Shown here one piece after another: positions 1 to 7,241 of a stretch of DNA of 17,916 bases. The notes beneath the pieces were generated by a model. That model made no database searches and was not told the origin of the DNA. It saw only the letters and a program-made list of their open reading frames with translations. The stretch comes from JBMYRH01 sp049602155 (GTDB lineage: Bacteria > Myxococcota_A > UBA9042 > PHBI01 > JBMYRH01), in the NCBI GenBank assembly GCA_049602155.1, contig JBMYRH010000050.1:1-17916 (forward strand), read 5' to 3'. The translations under genes were made by a program, and so were the position numbers. Within the stretch, counting starts at the first letter, position 1. The number at the start of each line of letters is the position of its first letter.

Positions 1-726
1 GATACGCAGAGCAGCCCGCCGGCGGGGAGCTATGGAGCCGTTACCCTGGGCTTCAACCACACCTGCGCGCTGGAGGGGGCCACGATCGGCTGCTGGGGAG
101 ACGACACCTACGGCCAGGCCTCCCCACCGAGCGGCGACTTCTCTATCGTCGACTCGGGTCAGAACTTCGCCTGCGCGCGGAAGGCCCACGGGGCTATCGC
201 CTGTTGGGGGCATAACCCTCATGGCCAGACCGATGTCCCCGACGCTTACAGCTGTGGCAACAGTGTCATCGAGGGTGCGGAGGCCTGTGATGACGGCAAC
301 CTCGTTAACGGTGACGGGTGCGATGCGTCTTGCGCCTTGGAGGGGGATGCGTTCGCAATCTTCCCGGCGGGACTGACCTACGCGGAGTCCCAAGACAGCT
401 GTGCCTCATTGGGCGGAAACCTGGCCTCCATTTTCTCGTCGAGCGAGAACGAGCTCGCCCGCGTTCTCTGTGCTGACAACTCGACCTCTAACTGGGGCTG
501 CCTGTTGGGGTTGAAGAAGCCCTGGACGCACTGGGAGAGCGGCGAGGCGATCACGTACACGCCACCCGTCTTTAATACCCATGACGGTGAGCCCCATGGC
601 TTCATCTACAAGGACATCAATGGTTGGGAAGACAAGGATCAAGATACTTATTTCTTCCCCTACATTTGCCGGCTCCCGACGATCTCGCTGCCTGTGGGGG
701 CACTGGACTGGGTGCCGATCCCTTGA
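1..726 (+). CDS. Secreted RCC1 / DUF4215 / C-type lectin protein, 3' part
   Basis: The reading frame is open at the left edge and ends at TGA 724-726, so only the last 241 residues are visible. Residues about 19-80 hold two RCC1-like propeller motifs (HTCALEG..GCWG and FACARK..ACWGH). Residues about 83-112 form one myxobacterial Cys-rich repeat of the DUF4215 type (CGN...GAEACDDGN...GDGCDASC). The rest, about 115-230, resembles a C-type lectin domain: a starting FPAGLTYAESQ helix with SCASLGGNLASI, a GCLLGL core strand, and a closing GWEDKD...YICRLP. RCC1 and C-type lectin modules are usually ligand-binding, so a surface adhesion or recognition role is likely but inferred. No enzymatic motif is visible. 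The last codons lie only 36 bp before the mobile-element repeat at 763. The lectin domain has its terminal Cys, so the protein does not look truncated by an insertion. Confidence 0.85.
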   Translation, partial: DTQSSPPAGSYGAVTLGFNHTCALEGATIGCWGDDTYGQASPPSGDFSIVDSGQNFACARKAHGAIACWGHNPHGQTDVPDAYSCGNSVIEGAEACDDGNLVNGDGCDASCALEGDAFAIFPAGLTYAESQDSCASLGGNLASIFSSSENELARVLCADNSTSNWGCLLGLKKPWTHWESGEAITYTPPVFNTHDGEPHGFIYKDINGWEDKDQDTYFFPYICRLPTISLPVGALDWVPIP

Positions 727-762
727 TGACCGATGAGACGCCCGAAGCGTGGATCGAGGAAG

Positions 763-954
763 GTCCCGACCCAGGGACGTATTCTGAGCCCATCGAGCGG
801 GCGGTGACGACCCGTCTGTGATGCACGGCCAGACACACCTCCCCCAAGCCCCCCTATGGAGGGTCGCGTCACGCCAGGTTGTGCCAGAGGTGGACGGGGA
901 ACAGACGACGCCGCCAGGTCAGGCGGCTTGGCAGCTCACCGGCGGCGCTCGGTC
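763..954. repeat. 192-bp structured direct repeat, copy A (end of transposase element)
   Basis: This stretch recurs in the same orientation at 2225-2418 with roughly 85-90% identity by eye and only small indels. It begins with a hairpin, GTCCC 763-767 / GGGAC 774-778, around the loop GACCCA. Further in lies a long imperfect inverted repeat, GGCGGTGACGACCC 800-813 against GGGTCGCGTCACGCC 861-875. A third pair is CGTCTGT 813-819 / ACAGACG 901-907. The last 36 bp contain the final codons and stop of the minus-strand transposase. Structured, palindromic ends without simple terminal inverted repeats are what HUH (IS200/REP-type) transposases recognise. The natural reading is that this is the element's 3' end, but the exact borders are not proven. 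Confidence 0.75.
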
Positions 955-1842
955 TCCCATGACACCTGGATAGTCCCGCATCTTGTAAGTCCCCTCGGGG
1001 AAGCGTACGGGCCCGGCGCCCTGCCGCCAGCGCTCGAGCGCACCGCGATAGGCGTCTCGAAAGCGCCGCAGTCGCTCCAGCACTCCGAGCCTTCGGGCCC
1101 GGTCTCGGCTCGCTACAGCAGGGTCCCTTCCGCGTCGGAGTTCGTGAGTCTTGGGGCGCGTATCGCGGCGCTGTCGCTGGGCCTCTGCTGCTCCCATGAA
1201 CGTTTGCCCGGCTGCCTCGCTGCGCTCTCGGATAGCGGCCTCCCGAGCGGCGACGCGCTCCTGGAGCTCTTGTGCAAACGAGCGGGCGTTCAGTGGCTCA
1301 AGGAGCGGTGGAACGGTCAGGCACAGTCGAGCCTCCTTCGGGAGTCGGCTGCGGCGGAAGAAGGTCGTTCGCGGGCGCTTGAAGATGCGTGGGTCGCGCC
1401 TCATGTCGACGGGCCGGGTCCTCAGGCCGGGCCACTCCGCCGAGCGCGCCACAAGACCGGCTTCAACCGGGTTGGTCAGCGTGTAGACGAGCTTGTCCCA
1501 GACGTCAGGGCCATCGACGAGCTCGACGAGACTGACGCGCTGTGAACTCCAGAAACCCTCCCAGCGACCGAGGTGGGCGTTGAGTGCGCGGGCGCTCAGG
1601 CTATGAACGTCTCGAGAGAACTCGGGGATGCGTCCATGCGGGTCGGTCACCACCGCGTGGTAGTGGTTCGACATACACGTCACGGCGTGCACCTGGATGC
1701 CGTGCCTCTCGGCGGCCAGCGCGACACAGTAGCCGAAAAGCTTGGGCACGATGCCCCGCGGGACGAGCATGAAGCGGCGTTGAGTGCACCGACGGGTGAG
1801 TAGATAGGTCGTGCCGGGGACGATGCGACGGGGCCAGGTCAT
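919..1842 (-). CDS. REP-associated / IS200-like HUH tyrosine transposase
   Basis: The 307-residue protein opens in the way typical of the COG1943 transposase family of deltaproteobacteria (PRRIVPGTTYLLTRR). It carries the HUH metal-binding motif as NHYH (His60 and His62) in the MSNHYHAVV strand. The motif VYTLTNPVEAGLV contains the candidate catalytic Tyr120. The family cuts and rejoins single-stranded DNA at hairpin sites through a covalent tyrosine-DNA link. Residues 131-307 are a basic, Arg-rich tail. The start is well supported: a strong AGGAGG (minus strand, 1851-1856) lies 8 bases before the ATG. No frameshift or stop interrupts the gene, so it may still be active. The stop at 919-921 falls inside repeat copy A. 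It could be a domesticated RAYT rather than an IS transposase; the sequence alone does not decide this. Confidence 0.88.
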   Translation of the reverse strand: MTWPRRIVPGTTYLLTRRCTQRRFMLVPRGIVPKLFGYCVALAAERHGIQVHAVTCMSNHYHAVVTDPHGRIPEFSRDVHSLSARALNAHLGRWEGFWSSQRVSLVELVDGPDVWDKLVYTLTNPVEAGLVARSAEWPGLRTRPVDMRRDPRIFKRPRTTFFRRSRLPKEARLCLTVPPLLEPLNARSFAQELQERVAAREAAIRERSEAAGQTFMGAAEAQRQRRDTRPKTHELRRGRDPAVASRDRARRLGVLERLRRFRDAYRGALERWRQGAGPVRFPEGTYKMRDYPGVMGDRAPPVSCQAA

Positions 1843-1941
1843 CGAGGGTTCCTCCTAAACCAGCGGAAGGCTGTCTTCAAAAGGGTGATGACGAGTTCGG
1901 GTGGTCTCGCGGCGAACTATTTTCAGGGCCCGAAGTCCAGC

Positions 1942-2094
1942 TCAATGATTTCAGCCCCTTTCATGACCCAGGGTCGGGGCCATATCAATGATTTCAGCCC
2001 CTTTCATGACCCAGGGTCGGGGCCATATACAGGGTCGGGGCCATATACCTTTCATGACCCAGGGTCGGGGCCATATACAGGGTCGGGGCCATAT
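1942..2094. repeat. Nested short tandem-repeat array with a REP-like palindrome
   Basis: Five exact copies of the 17-mer CAGGGTCGGGGCCATAT start at 1969, 2012, 2030, 2060 and 2078, giving steps of 43, 18, 30 and 18 bp. The first two belong to a perfectly repeated 43-bp unit (1942-1984, 1985-2027). The third to fifth come from an 18-bp step and a 48-bp partial duplication that begins with TTTCATGACCC. Three copies contain the odd-centred palindrome GACCCAGGGTC (1965-1975, 2008-2018, 2056-2066). In the first two units this lies between GCCCC and GGGGC, giving a two-part hairpin. The core GACCCAGG also occurs in the loop of the border hairpin of repeat copy A. The array sits about 100 bp upstream of the transposase start and may be its recognition-end region. 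Confidence 0.85.
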
Positions 2095-2207
2095 ACTCGT
2101 GTGGGGGACCCATCGAGCAACGTTACGGTCGTGACTCTCACTCAAACTCTCCCGACAGCAACGTATCTTGCGATTTTGGGAACTGCGGAGCGCTGTGTTG
2201 CTATTGA

Positions 2208-2231
2208 AGGACGTCCCGCAGGACGTCCCGA
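2208..2231. repeat. Tandem duplication of a 12-mer containing the palindrome GGACGTCC
   Basis: AGGACGTCCCGC at 2208-2219 is followed directly by AGGACGTCCCGA at 2220-2231. A further GGACGT follows at 2236-2241. It lies exactly at the left border of repeat copy B, so it may mark a duplicated border or a past excision site. Confidence 0.6.
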
Positions 2232-2418
2232 ACCAAGGACGTATTCTGAGCCCATCGAGCGGGCGGTGACGCCCCGTCTGTGATGCACAACCAGTCACAC
2301 CTCCCCCAGGCCCCCCTGAGGGTCGCGTCACGCCAGGTTGTGCCAGAGCAGAGGTGGACGGGGAACAGACGACGACGCCAGGTCAGGCGGCTTAGCAGCT
2401 CATCGGCGGTGCTCGGTC
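2225..2418. repeat. Structured direct repeat, copy B (decayed solo element end)
   Basis: This is the second copy of the sequence at 763-954, in the same orientation, differing by substitutions, one 3-bp loss and one 5-bp gain. Read on the minus strand it still encodes the closing residues of a transposase (DRAPP then SC), but a CAA-to-TAA change ends the frame three codons early and no transposase body follows. The TGACG/CGTCA stem of copy A is kept. The border hairpin has weakened to GTCC/GGAC. It is best read as the leftover end of a second, deleted or non-autonomous element of the same family. A short structured mobile repeat spreading by itself is the alternative. Confidence 0.72.
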
Positions 2419-2500
2419 ACTCACCTCAACCTACAAAGAGAAAGGAGAGCTGATAGCGCCCGTGGCCGTCGACAGCTTTTTCTCACTCTCAATGGACAAC

Positions 2501-2516
2501 GAGGCGCGTGCGCCTC
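2501..2516 (-). terminator. Possible transcription-stop hairpin of the minus-strand lipoprotein gene
   Basis: GAGGCGC GT GCGCCTC is a perfect 7-bp inverted repeat overlapping the stop codon of the gene at 2515-3345. The minus strand continues with GTTGT and lacks a clear T-run, so it is a weak intrinsic terminator or an RNA-stabilising hairpin. Confidence 0.35.
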
Positions 2517-3345
2517 AAGGCAGCTCAGGGCCGTCGTAGGGGATGTGGCAGGGATCGGCGGTGACCGGGGTGTCGCCGGCTGGCAGGGCGACGGCGAGGG
2601 TGTAGGGCTCGGGCTGGACCTCGATGCCGCTTGAGAAGGGCGGGAAGGTCACCTCGATGTGGATCGTCCCCTCGACGTCCAGGACCCAGGTGGGCTCGTC
2701 CGGTGTGTTCTCGCTCCACCCGCGGATGATCGCGACCCGCTGGGTCTCGAAGTCGACCTCACTGGCGGTGCAGGGGGCGAGGGCCTCGGCGAGGGCCTCG
2801 GCGCTCGTGGCGATGACCAGGGGCTCTGGCTCCGCGCCATCGGCGGGCTCTGGCTCCGGGTCACCCTCCGCGCAGGTCACCTCTAAGGCCTGGAAGTCGA
2901 CCGGGGTCCCCTCAAGCCCGAGGGCCTCGGGGCTACAGGGCGCGGGCAAGCACCAGGTGGAGTCATCGTAGGGGTCGATATCGCCCTGCGCATCGCAGCC
3001 ATGCGCGCAGGTCTCCATCAGGCTGGGCGCGCAGGGGTCCACAGCGTCAGGGGCGTCGCCCATGGGGATTTGCCAGATCTGGCCATTTTCGCAGTAGGTC
3101 CCGCCCCCACAGTCATAGTGGCCGTCGCCTCTTTCGGGGATGCATTCGCCGTCTTCACACCAGCTGCCATCGGGGCAGTCGGCGCAGGGATCGCTCGCCA
3201 GCGTCTCACCCTCATCGGCCCCTACAGCTGACGCGTCAGCGTCGAGGGTCGTCCCCTCAGAGCCCGCGTCTCCGCCTTGAGCCTCTGAGTCAGCACAACC
3301 GAAGAAGAGGCATGCCATCAGGCACACAACCATGCTTCTACCCAT
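2515..3345 (-). CDS. Cys-rich surface lipoprotein of unknown function
   Basis: The chosen 276-residue product begins at the ATG at 3345 because AGAGGGG (3351-3357 on the minus strand) lies 5 bases before it. The ATG six codons upstream has no such site. A hydrophobic signal ends in the lipobox LFFGC (Cys17), predicting a lipid-anchored protein. An acidic Asp/Glu/Ala/Gly spacer follows, then a Cys-rich stretch with motifs such as DPCADCPDGSWCEDGEC and GGGTYCENGQ (about residues 52-140). The C-terminal 90 residues (VDFETQRVAIIRGW ... YTLAVALPAG) look like a small all-beta domain and loosely resemble PrcB-type C-terminal domains; that match is from memory and tentative. It is transcribed away from the DUF1592 operon across a 176-bp divergent intergenic region. 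Its function is unknown. Confidence 0.8.
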   Translation of the reverse strand: MGRSMVVCLMACLFFGCADSEAQGGDAGSEGTTLDADASAVGADEGETLASDPCADCPDGSWCEDGECIPERGDGHYDCGGGTYCENGQIWQIPMGDAPDAVDPCAPSLMETCAHGCDAQGDIDPYDDSTWCLPAPCSPEALGLEGTPVDFQALEVTCAEGDPEPEPADGAEPEPLVIATSAEALAEALAPCTASEVDFETQRVAIIRGWSENTPDEPTWVLDVEGTIHIEVTFPPFSSGIEVQPEPYTLAVALPAGDTPVTADPCHIPYDGPELP

Positions 3346-3445
3346 CACATCCCCTCTCGTCATCCGTGCGGATCATCGGGTCCAGAGCACGTTTGTCAGG
3401 TTAGCACCTTGCTCAACAGGCGCGCACGTCGAGGTGCGCCACAGC

Positions 3446-3474
3446 TTGGGATAAGACCGCGAAGCTGCTACGCT
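3446..3474 (+). promoter_or_regulatory. Putative sigma70-type promoter of the DUF1592 operon
   Basis: TTGGGA (3446-3451) and TACGCT (3469-3474) are separated by 17 bases and lie about 50 bp before the ATG at 3522. The start itself is fixed by AGGAG at 3512-3516, 5 bases upstream. A small inverted repeat, GCGCAC 3422-3427 / GTGCGC 3434-3439, sits just upstream of the -35 and could be an operator. The call rests on similarity to the E. coli consensus only. Confidence 0.3.
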
Positions 3475-3521
3475 GCCGTCGACCTCAACGCTGTCGTGAT
3501 CGCCATCCGACAGGAGAATTT

Positions 3522-5882
3522 ATGACGCGCCTCTTCGGCTTATCGACCCTCGCCCTCGCCCTCGCCCTCGTGGGCGCGTGCGGCGAAGCGGCCTCTGACC
3601 CCGAGCCAGAGCCCACCACGGACACCCCATCCCGCAATGACCAGGACGCCGAGGGCGCCCCTGAAGCTCCGAGCGAGGACACGGCTGAGGCGCCTTCAGA
3701 GGACGCCGGAGGGACCTCCGGAGACGACGCTGAGGCCGAGCCGACCGAGCCGGAGGCAGACGCGACGGCCCCCGAAGACGACACCATCGTCGGGGTCGAT
3801 GTGCCTGAAGAGGAGACCGGCCCAGAGCCCGTCGAGGGCGACCCCGGGCGCGTCACCATCCACCGACTGAACCGCGCCGAGTACAACCACACAGTGCGCG
3901 ACCTGCTGGGCACGAAGCAGACCCCCGCCGACGACTTCCCGAGCGATGACCATGGCTATGGCTACGACAACAACGCCGACGTCTTAGCCATGTCACCGCT
4001 GCTCTTTGAGTTCTACGAGTACGCTGCCGAGAAGCTCTTAGACGAGGCGCTCTTTAAGCCCATCGTCGACCCGGTCACTGAGCACTTCGAGGTCGAGGTC
4101 TTGATGGCGGACGTGCTGGATGCAGTCGGTGGACCGGCTGGCGACTGGGGTTGGAACTTCTGGTCCGTTGGCGCAGTGACGACCGCGATCAGCATCCCGG
4201 CCTCGGGCACCTATCGCTTGAGTGTCCATGGCTATGGTCAACAAGCTGGCCCTGACCCGACCCGGGCGAGCTTCACCATCGACGGCGAGGTGGTCGGTAC
4301 AGTCGACATCACCGCGACGAGCGTGGGGAGCGAGACCTACACCATCGAGCTCGAGCTCGAGGCGACCGACGAGGCCGTCCTGGGCGTCGGCTTCATCAAC
4401 GACTTCTACATCGCTGGAGGTGATCCGTGCACGACCGGCGACGATTGTGGCACGGGGATCTGCAAGGCGGATGGGACGTGCCAGGCTGCGGACAGGAACC
4501 TCTACCTGGACTGGTTTGAGATCTATGGCCCGGTCGAGCTTGAGCAGACCGACCTGGTCAACCCGCTGCGTGAAGCCATCATGATCTGCGACCCCAAGCC
4601 CGCTGAAGAGCTCGACTGCGCCCGAGACATCTTAGAGGCCTTCGGACGCCGCGCATGGCGACGCCCACTGACCCAAGACGACCTCCTCCGCCTCACGGGC
4701 TTTATCGACGTCGCAGCCGAGCACGGCGACGACTGGGAGGTCGGGCTTCGGTTGGCGCTCACCGCCATCCTCACGAGCCCTCACTTCGTCTTCCGGATCG
4801 AGATCGACCCCGACCCGACCTCTCTCGAGCCCCACCCGCTCACCGACTACGAGCTCGCCAGCCGCCTGAGCTACTTCCTCTGGTCGTCCATGCCCGACGA
4901 CGCGCTCTTGGACTTGGCGCAAGAGGGCAAACTCCAGGAGCCAGAGGTCTTAGCCGAGCAAGTCGACCGCATGCTGACGGACCCCAAGGCGCAGGCCATC
5001 GTCGAGCACTTCGGGGGCCAGTGGCTCTACTTCAAGGCCATCGACGATGTCATCCCCGACCCCTGGGTCTTTGACGGCTGGAGCGAAGAGCTCCGCGCGT
5101 CGATGCGGACCGAGGCGTGGCTGCACTTCCACTCCTACGTCACAGGCGACAAGTCCATGCTCGACCTGCTGGACGGCGACGACGTCTTCGTCGACGAGCG
5201 CTTGGCAGACCACTACGACCTCGGCGGGTTCTTCGGGCCGCCTGGGAGCTTTGTCCAGATGACCGCCCCCGACGGCAAGCGCGGCGGCGTGATGCGCCAA
5301 GGGGCGTTCCTCACGGCGCTGTCGTACCCGACGCGCACTAGCCCGGTGAAGCGCGGCAAGTGGATCATGGGCCAGCTGATGTGTCAGGCACCGCCGCCAC
5401 CCCCGCCAGGGGTCGAGGGTCTGCCCGAGGCGGACCTGTCGGAGGGGCTCGTGAGCATCCGTGAGATCTTAGAGCTCCACCGAGAGGACCCCACCTGCAA
5501 CGCCTGCCACAGCTTCATGGACCCCATCGGCCTGGCCTTCGAGAACTATGACGGCATCGGCGCCTGGCGCGATGAGGTCCACGGCCTGCCCGTCGACGCC
5601 ACAGGTGAGCTCCCGAACGGCAACGCCTTCGATGACGCGCAGGGGCTCATCGACATCCTCGTGGCCGACAACTCCATCCCCCAATGCATGGCGATTCAGC
5701 TCGCGACCTACGCGCTCGGGCGCGGACTCGAGAGCAGCGACATGGTCTTCATCGAGGCCGTGACGAGCGCGTTCGCCGACGACGGCTACCGCTTCAAGGC
5801 GCTGGCGACCCACCTGGTGCAGAGCCCCATCTTCAGGACCCGCCGTGGCGAACCTATCGACGAGGAGGAGGTGACCCCATGA
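3522..5882 (+). CDS. DUF1592/DUF1588-family cytochrome-like lipoprotein with inserted CBM60-like module
   Basis: This 786-residue protein starts with a lipoprotein signal (LVGAC, Cys20) and a linker of about 85 acidic residues. The planctomycete/myxobacterial domain series then follows. DUF1587 (PSD3) is at about 111-175 (HRLNRAEYNHTVRDLLG), DUF1595 (PSD5) at about 356-417 (GRRAWRRPLTQDD), DUF1592 (PSD4) at about 417-545 (DYELASRLSYFLWSSMPDD), DUF1588 (PSCyt3) at about 585-690 (GVMRQGAFLTALS, RTSPVKRG), and DUF1585 (PSD2) at about 718-777. CNACH at 659-663 is a c-type haem CxxCH motif. Between PSD3 and PSD5, residues about 189-338 look like a Ca-dependent xylan-binding (CBM60-like) beta-sandwich. 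Its loop is interrupted by a four-Cys insertion at about 301-326. Members of this family are predicted exported cytochromes of unknown substrate, typically encoded beside a DUF1552 protein as here. Surface redox chemistry on a polysaccharide is an inference. Confidence 0.9.
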   Translation: MTRLFGLSTLALALALVGACGEAASDPEPEPTTDTPSRNDQDAEGAPEAPSEDTAEAPSEDAGGTSGDDAEAEPTEPEADATAPEDDTIVGVDVPEEETGPEPVEGDPGRVTIHRLNRAEYNHTVRDLLGTKQTPADDFPSDDHGYGYDNNADVLAMSPLLFEFYEYAAEKLLDEALFKPIVDPVTEHFEVEVLMADVLDAVGGPAGDWGWNFWSVGAVTTAISIPASGTYRLSVHGYGQQAGPDPTRASFTIDGEVVGTVDITATSVGSETYTIELELEATDEAVLGVGFINDFYIAGGDPCTTGDDCGTGICKADGTCQAADRNLYLDWFEIYGPVELEQTDLVNPLREAIMICDPKPAEELDCARDILEAFGRRAWRRPLTQDDLLRLTGFIDVAAEHGDDWEVGLRLALTAILTSPHFVFRIEIDPDPTSLEPHPLTDYELASRLSYFLWSSMPDDALLDLAQEGKLQEPEVLAEQVDRMLTDPKAQAIVEHFGGQWLYFKAIDDVIPDPWVFDGWSEELRASMRTEAWLHFHSYVTGDKSMLDLLDGDDVFVDERLADHYDLGGFFGPPGSFVQMTAPDGKRGGVMRQGAFLTALSYPTRTSPVKRGKWIMGQLMCQAPPPPPPGVEGLPEADLSEGLVSIREILELHREDPTCNACHSFMDPIGLAFENYDGIGAWRDEVHGLPVDATGELPNGNAFDDAQGLIDILVADNSIPQCMAIQLATYALGRGLESSDMVFIEAVTSAFADDGYRFKALATHLVQSPIFRTRRGEPIDEEEVTP

Positions 5883-7207
5883 GTCGCAAGACCTTCACAC
5901 GCAGGGCGCTCTTGCGCGGCGCAGGGGCGACCCTCGCGCTGCCTTGGCTCCACAGCCTCCACGCCCCCGCTGCCAAGGCCGCAGATCCGCTCGCGCCGCC
6001 GACTCGGCTGCTCTTCTATTACACGCCCAACGGCATGCATATGCCCGCTTGGACGCCGAGCACGGACGGCGCGAACTACGAGCTCCCCACCATCTTGACG
6101 CCGCTCGCGGACCTCAAGAGCGACTTCTTGGTCCTGAGCGGCCTCGACAACCTCGAGGGCAAGCCGGACGGCGCCGGCGACCACGCCGGGGGCACCAGCG
6201 CGTTCTTGACCTGCGCGCACGCCAAGAAGACCGAGGGGGCTGACATTCAGCTCGGCATCTCGGTCGACCAGGTCGCCGCCAACGCCATCGGGGAGGCGAC
6301 CGCCAGGCCGTCGATGCAGCTCGGCATGGAGGGCGGCGCCAGCACCGGCGGCTGTGACTCCGGCTACAGCTGCGCCTACTCGCGCAACATCTCCTGGGCA
6401 GGCCCTCAGACCCCGCTCCCGAAGCTCGTGAGCCCACAGCTGGTCTTCGACCGCCTCTTCGGGGCCTACGACGCCGCAGAGAGCGCCGAGGCCGCGGAGA
6501 AGCGACGGCAGTACCGCATGAGCGTGCTCGACTTCGTGATGGCGGACGCAGACGCGCTCAAACCCAAGCTGGCCAAGACAGACCAGCACAAGGTCGAGGA
6601 GTACTTCGACGCCGTCCGGGCGCTCGAGATTCAGCTCGAAGCAGGCCCGGCGGAGCTCATCTGTGACCCAGGCAAGGCACCAGGGGTCGCCAGCTGGTCC
6701 CTCGAGGAGCGGAGCGCGCTGATGAACGCGCTCATGGTCTTGGCGTTCCAGTGCGACCAGACGCGGGTCATCTCATACATGTTCGGCAACGCAGGCAGCA
6801 ACTGGTCGTTCCCGTTTCTGGGCGTCAGCGGCGCGCACCACGAGATCAGCCACCACCAGAACCTGGAGGAGAACTTCCAGAAGCTGACGGTCATCGACAC
6901 CTGGGAGGTCGCGCGCTTCGCCGATCTGCTGGCGCGCCTCAAGGCCGTGCCAGAGGGAGAGGGGACGCTCTTGGATCACTGCGCGGTCTACTTCTCGAGC
7001 GAGATCGCCGACGGCAACAGCCATCAGCATGCGTCCATGCCCGTCCTGCTCGCTGGGGGCGGCAGCGGCGCCCTCGCTCCAGGGCGACACATCACTTATG
7101 ACAACCTGCCCGTCGCCAACCTCTTCCTCTCTATGTTGGGGATGGTCGGCGTCACGGACCAGAGCTTCGGTGACAGCACCGGCACGCTGAACGGTCTCGC
7201 AGGATAG
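5879..7207 (+). CDS. Tat-exported DUF1552 family protein
   Basis: The ATG at 5879 overlaps the previous stop as ATGA, and GGAGGAGG lies just upstream. Translation of the two genes is therefore probably coupled. The 442-residue product begins with a twin-arginine signal (TRRALLRGAGATLALPWL, cleavage near AKA/AD at about residue 35). This predicts export of a folded, possibly cofactor-bearing protein. The mature part matches DUF1552 in its opening (RLLFYYTPNGMHMPAWTP), its LSGLDN and GDHAGG segments, and its His-rich end (GAHHEISHHQN, and SHQHASMPVLLAGGGSG followed by a GRH). DUF1552 is related to DUF1501 and, I believe, to the alkaline-phosphatase-like fold. No reaction has been assigned to it that I know of. 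The constant pairing with DUF1592 proteins suggests they act together. An upstream in-frame extension exists but would remove the Tat signal from the N-terminus. Confidence 0.92.
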   Translation: MSRKTFTRRALLRGAGATLALPWLHSLHAPAAKAADPLAPPTRLLFYYTPNGMHMPAWTPSTDGANYELPTILTPLADLKSDFLVLSGLDNLEGKPDGAGDHAGGTSAFLTCAHAKKTEGADIQLGISVDQVAANAIGEATARPSMQLGMEGGASTGGCDSGYSCAYSRNISWAGPQTPLPKLVSPQLVFDRLFGAYDAAESAEAAEKRRQYRMSVLDFVMADADALKPKLAKTDQHKVEEYFDAVRALEIQLEAGPAELICDPGKAPGVASWSLEERSALMNALMVLAFQCDQTRVISYMFGNAGSNWSFPFLGVSGAHHEISHHQNLEENFQKLTVIDTWEVARFADLLARLKAVPEGEGTLLDHCAVYFSSEIADGNSHQHASMPVLLAGGGSGALAPGRHITYDNLPVANLFLSMLGMVGVTDQSFGDSTGTLNGLAG

Positions 7208-7241
7208 ACGAGCGCATCTGCTCATCATAAGGAGCTTCGCT

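Larger units (their letters stand above)
1843..2514. other. 672-bp region without a credible gene, rich in repeats
   Basis: This gap separates the transposase start from the stop of the lipoprotein at 2515. It holds the transposase ribosome-binding site, the tandem-repeat array at 1942-2094, a doubled 12-mer at 2208-2231, the second copy of the 192-bp repeat at 2225-2418, and a strong hairpin at 2501-2516. The stretch 2095-2207 is less GC-rich and shows no recognisable feature. Open frames here simply read through the repeats and have no family resemblance or convincing start. Confidence 0.7.

Noticed and set aside
856..1545. Plus-strand frame of 229 residues across the transposase gene
   Set aside because: The minus strand encodes the recognisable HUH transposase with a strong ribosome-binding site.
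1942..2094. Short repeat array as a CRISPR
   Set aside because: Distances between copies are 18, 30 and 43 bp and the intervening sequence is itself repeated, so there are no unique spacers.
1885..2331. Frames on both strands through the tandem array
   Set aside because: They translate only the short repeats, have no ribosome-binding site and end within repeat copy B.
5786..6589. Minus-strand frame of 267 residues
   Set aside because: It is antisense to the DUF1552 gene, with no family resemblance or start signal.
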